Part shown: positions 5,750 to 5,793 of the stretch, in pieces
Layout: the number at the start of each line of letters is the position of its first letter
Position numbering within the stretch: position 1 is the stretch's first letter
Assembly (NCBI GenBank): GCA_945868195.1
Contig: CAMBLP010000135.1
Location: 1 to 5,793, forward strand
Direction of reading: 5' to 3'
From: Bordetella parapertussis
GTDB lineage: Bacteria > Pseudomonadota > Gammaproteobacteria > Burkholderiales > Burkholderiaceae_B
Length of the DNA stretch: 5,793 nt
The notes under the pieces: generated by a model
What the model saw: only the letters and a program-made list of their open reading frames with translations
The model's database searches: none
Told to the model about the DNA's origin: nothing
Translations under genes and position numbers: made by a program

Positions 5750-5793
5750 ATGAACTGGCAACTGCCCTTCCAATCCGGTCGTCAACCCGTCCT
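5750..5793 (+). CDS. Start of a possible gamma-glutamyltransferase family protein, truncated by window edge
   Basis: Only 14 complete codons and two bases are visible, reading MNWQLPFQSGRQPV and then probably L. This resembles the opening of a group of gamma-glutamyltransferase family proteins, which start MNWxLPYxSxRxPVLA before the N-terminal nucleophile hydrolase domain and lack a signal peptide. Those enzymes hydrolyse or transfer gamma-glutamyl groups of glutathione or similar compounds. The match rests on recall of a short motif, so the assignment is tentative. The ribosome-binding site is weak (GGA at 5735-5737, 12 bases upstream). The strong terminator just upstream implies a promoter of its own between 5710 and 5749, but no clear one is seen. 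Confidence 0.45.
   Translation, partial: MNWQLPFQSGRQPV

Noticed and set aside
5535..5753. Plus-strand open frame of 72 codons over the end of the aminotransferase gene and the terminator
   Set aside because: It is out of frame with the real gene, runs through a strong intrinsic terminator and has no family resemblance.

Overview
The window looks like an ordinary stretch of a proteobacterial chromosome, most likely a betaproteobacterium of the order Burkholderiales. That placement is inference, from the protein families, the moderate GC content and the gene neighbourhood. No mobile element, phage gene, CRISPR array, rRNA or tRNA gene was seen. Genes are closely packed, with short, information-rich intergenic gaps.

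Left part (1-2184, minus strand): three genes read leftward. First is a cytoplasmic SMP-30/gluconolactonase-type hydrolase with a complete set of metal ligands. After a 116-base AT-rich gap comes a YVTN/YncE-type beta-propeller with a twin-arginine-like signal. Last is the beginning of an exported polysaccharide deacetylase (NodB fold), cut by the window edge. The last two overlap by 17 bases and are probably translated together, which suggests an envelope or periplasmic job.

Centre (2281-4254): an Lrp-type regulator is divergent from the hydrolase gene. It converges, with only 9 bases between stop codons, on a MocR/GabR-type regulator (GntR winged helix fused to a fold-type I aminotransferase domain). 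The MocR start is more likely at 4173 than at the longest possible start, 4254, because the shorter start leaves the promoter and operator outside the coding region.

Right part (4321-5793, plus strand): a class III omega-aminotransferase resembling beta-alanine:pyruvate transaminase is divergent from the MocR gene. The gap between them holds a perfect 12-base inverted repeat plus further copies of its TACAGT core, the best candidate for the MocR operator. The aminotransferase gene ends in a strong intrinsic terminator. After it begins another gene, of which 14 complete codons are visible, resembling the start of a gamma-glutamyltransferase family protein.

The clearest functional module is the MocR regulator with its divergent PLP-dependent aminotransferase, following the known local-regulator logic of GabR and TauR. 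Nothing here justifies claiming a wholly new system. The points most worth following up are the operator architecture, the variant NodB motif and the untested substrates.
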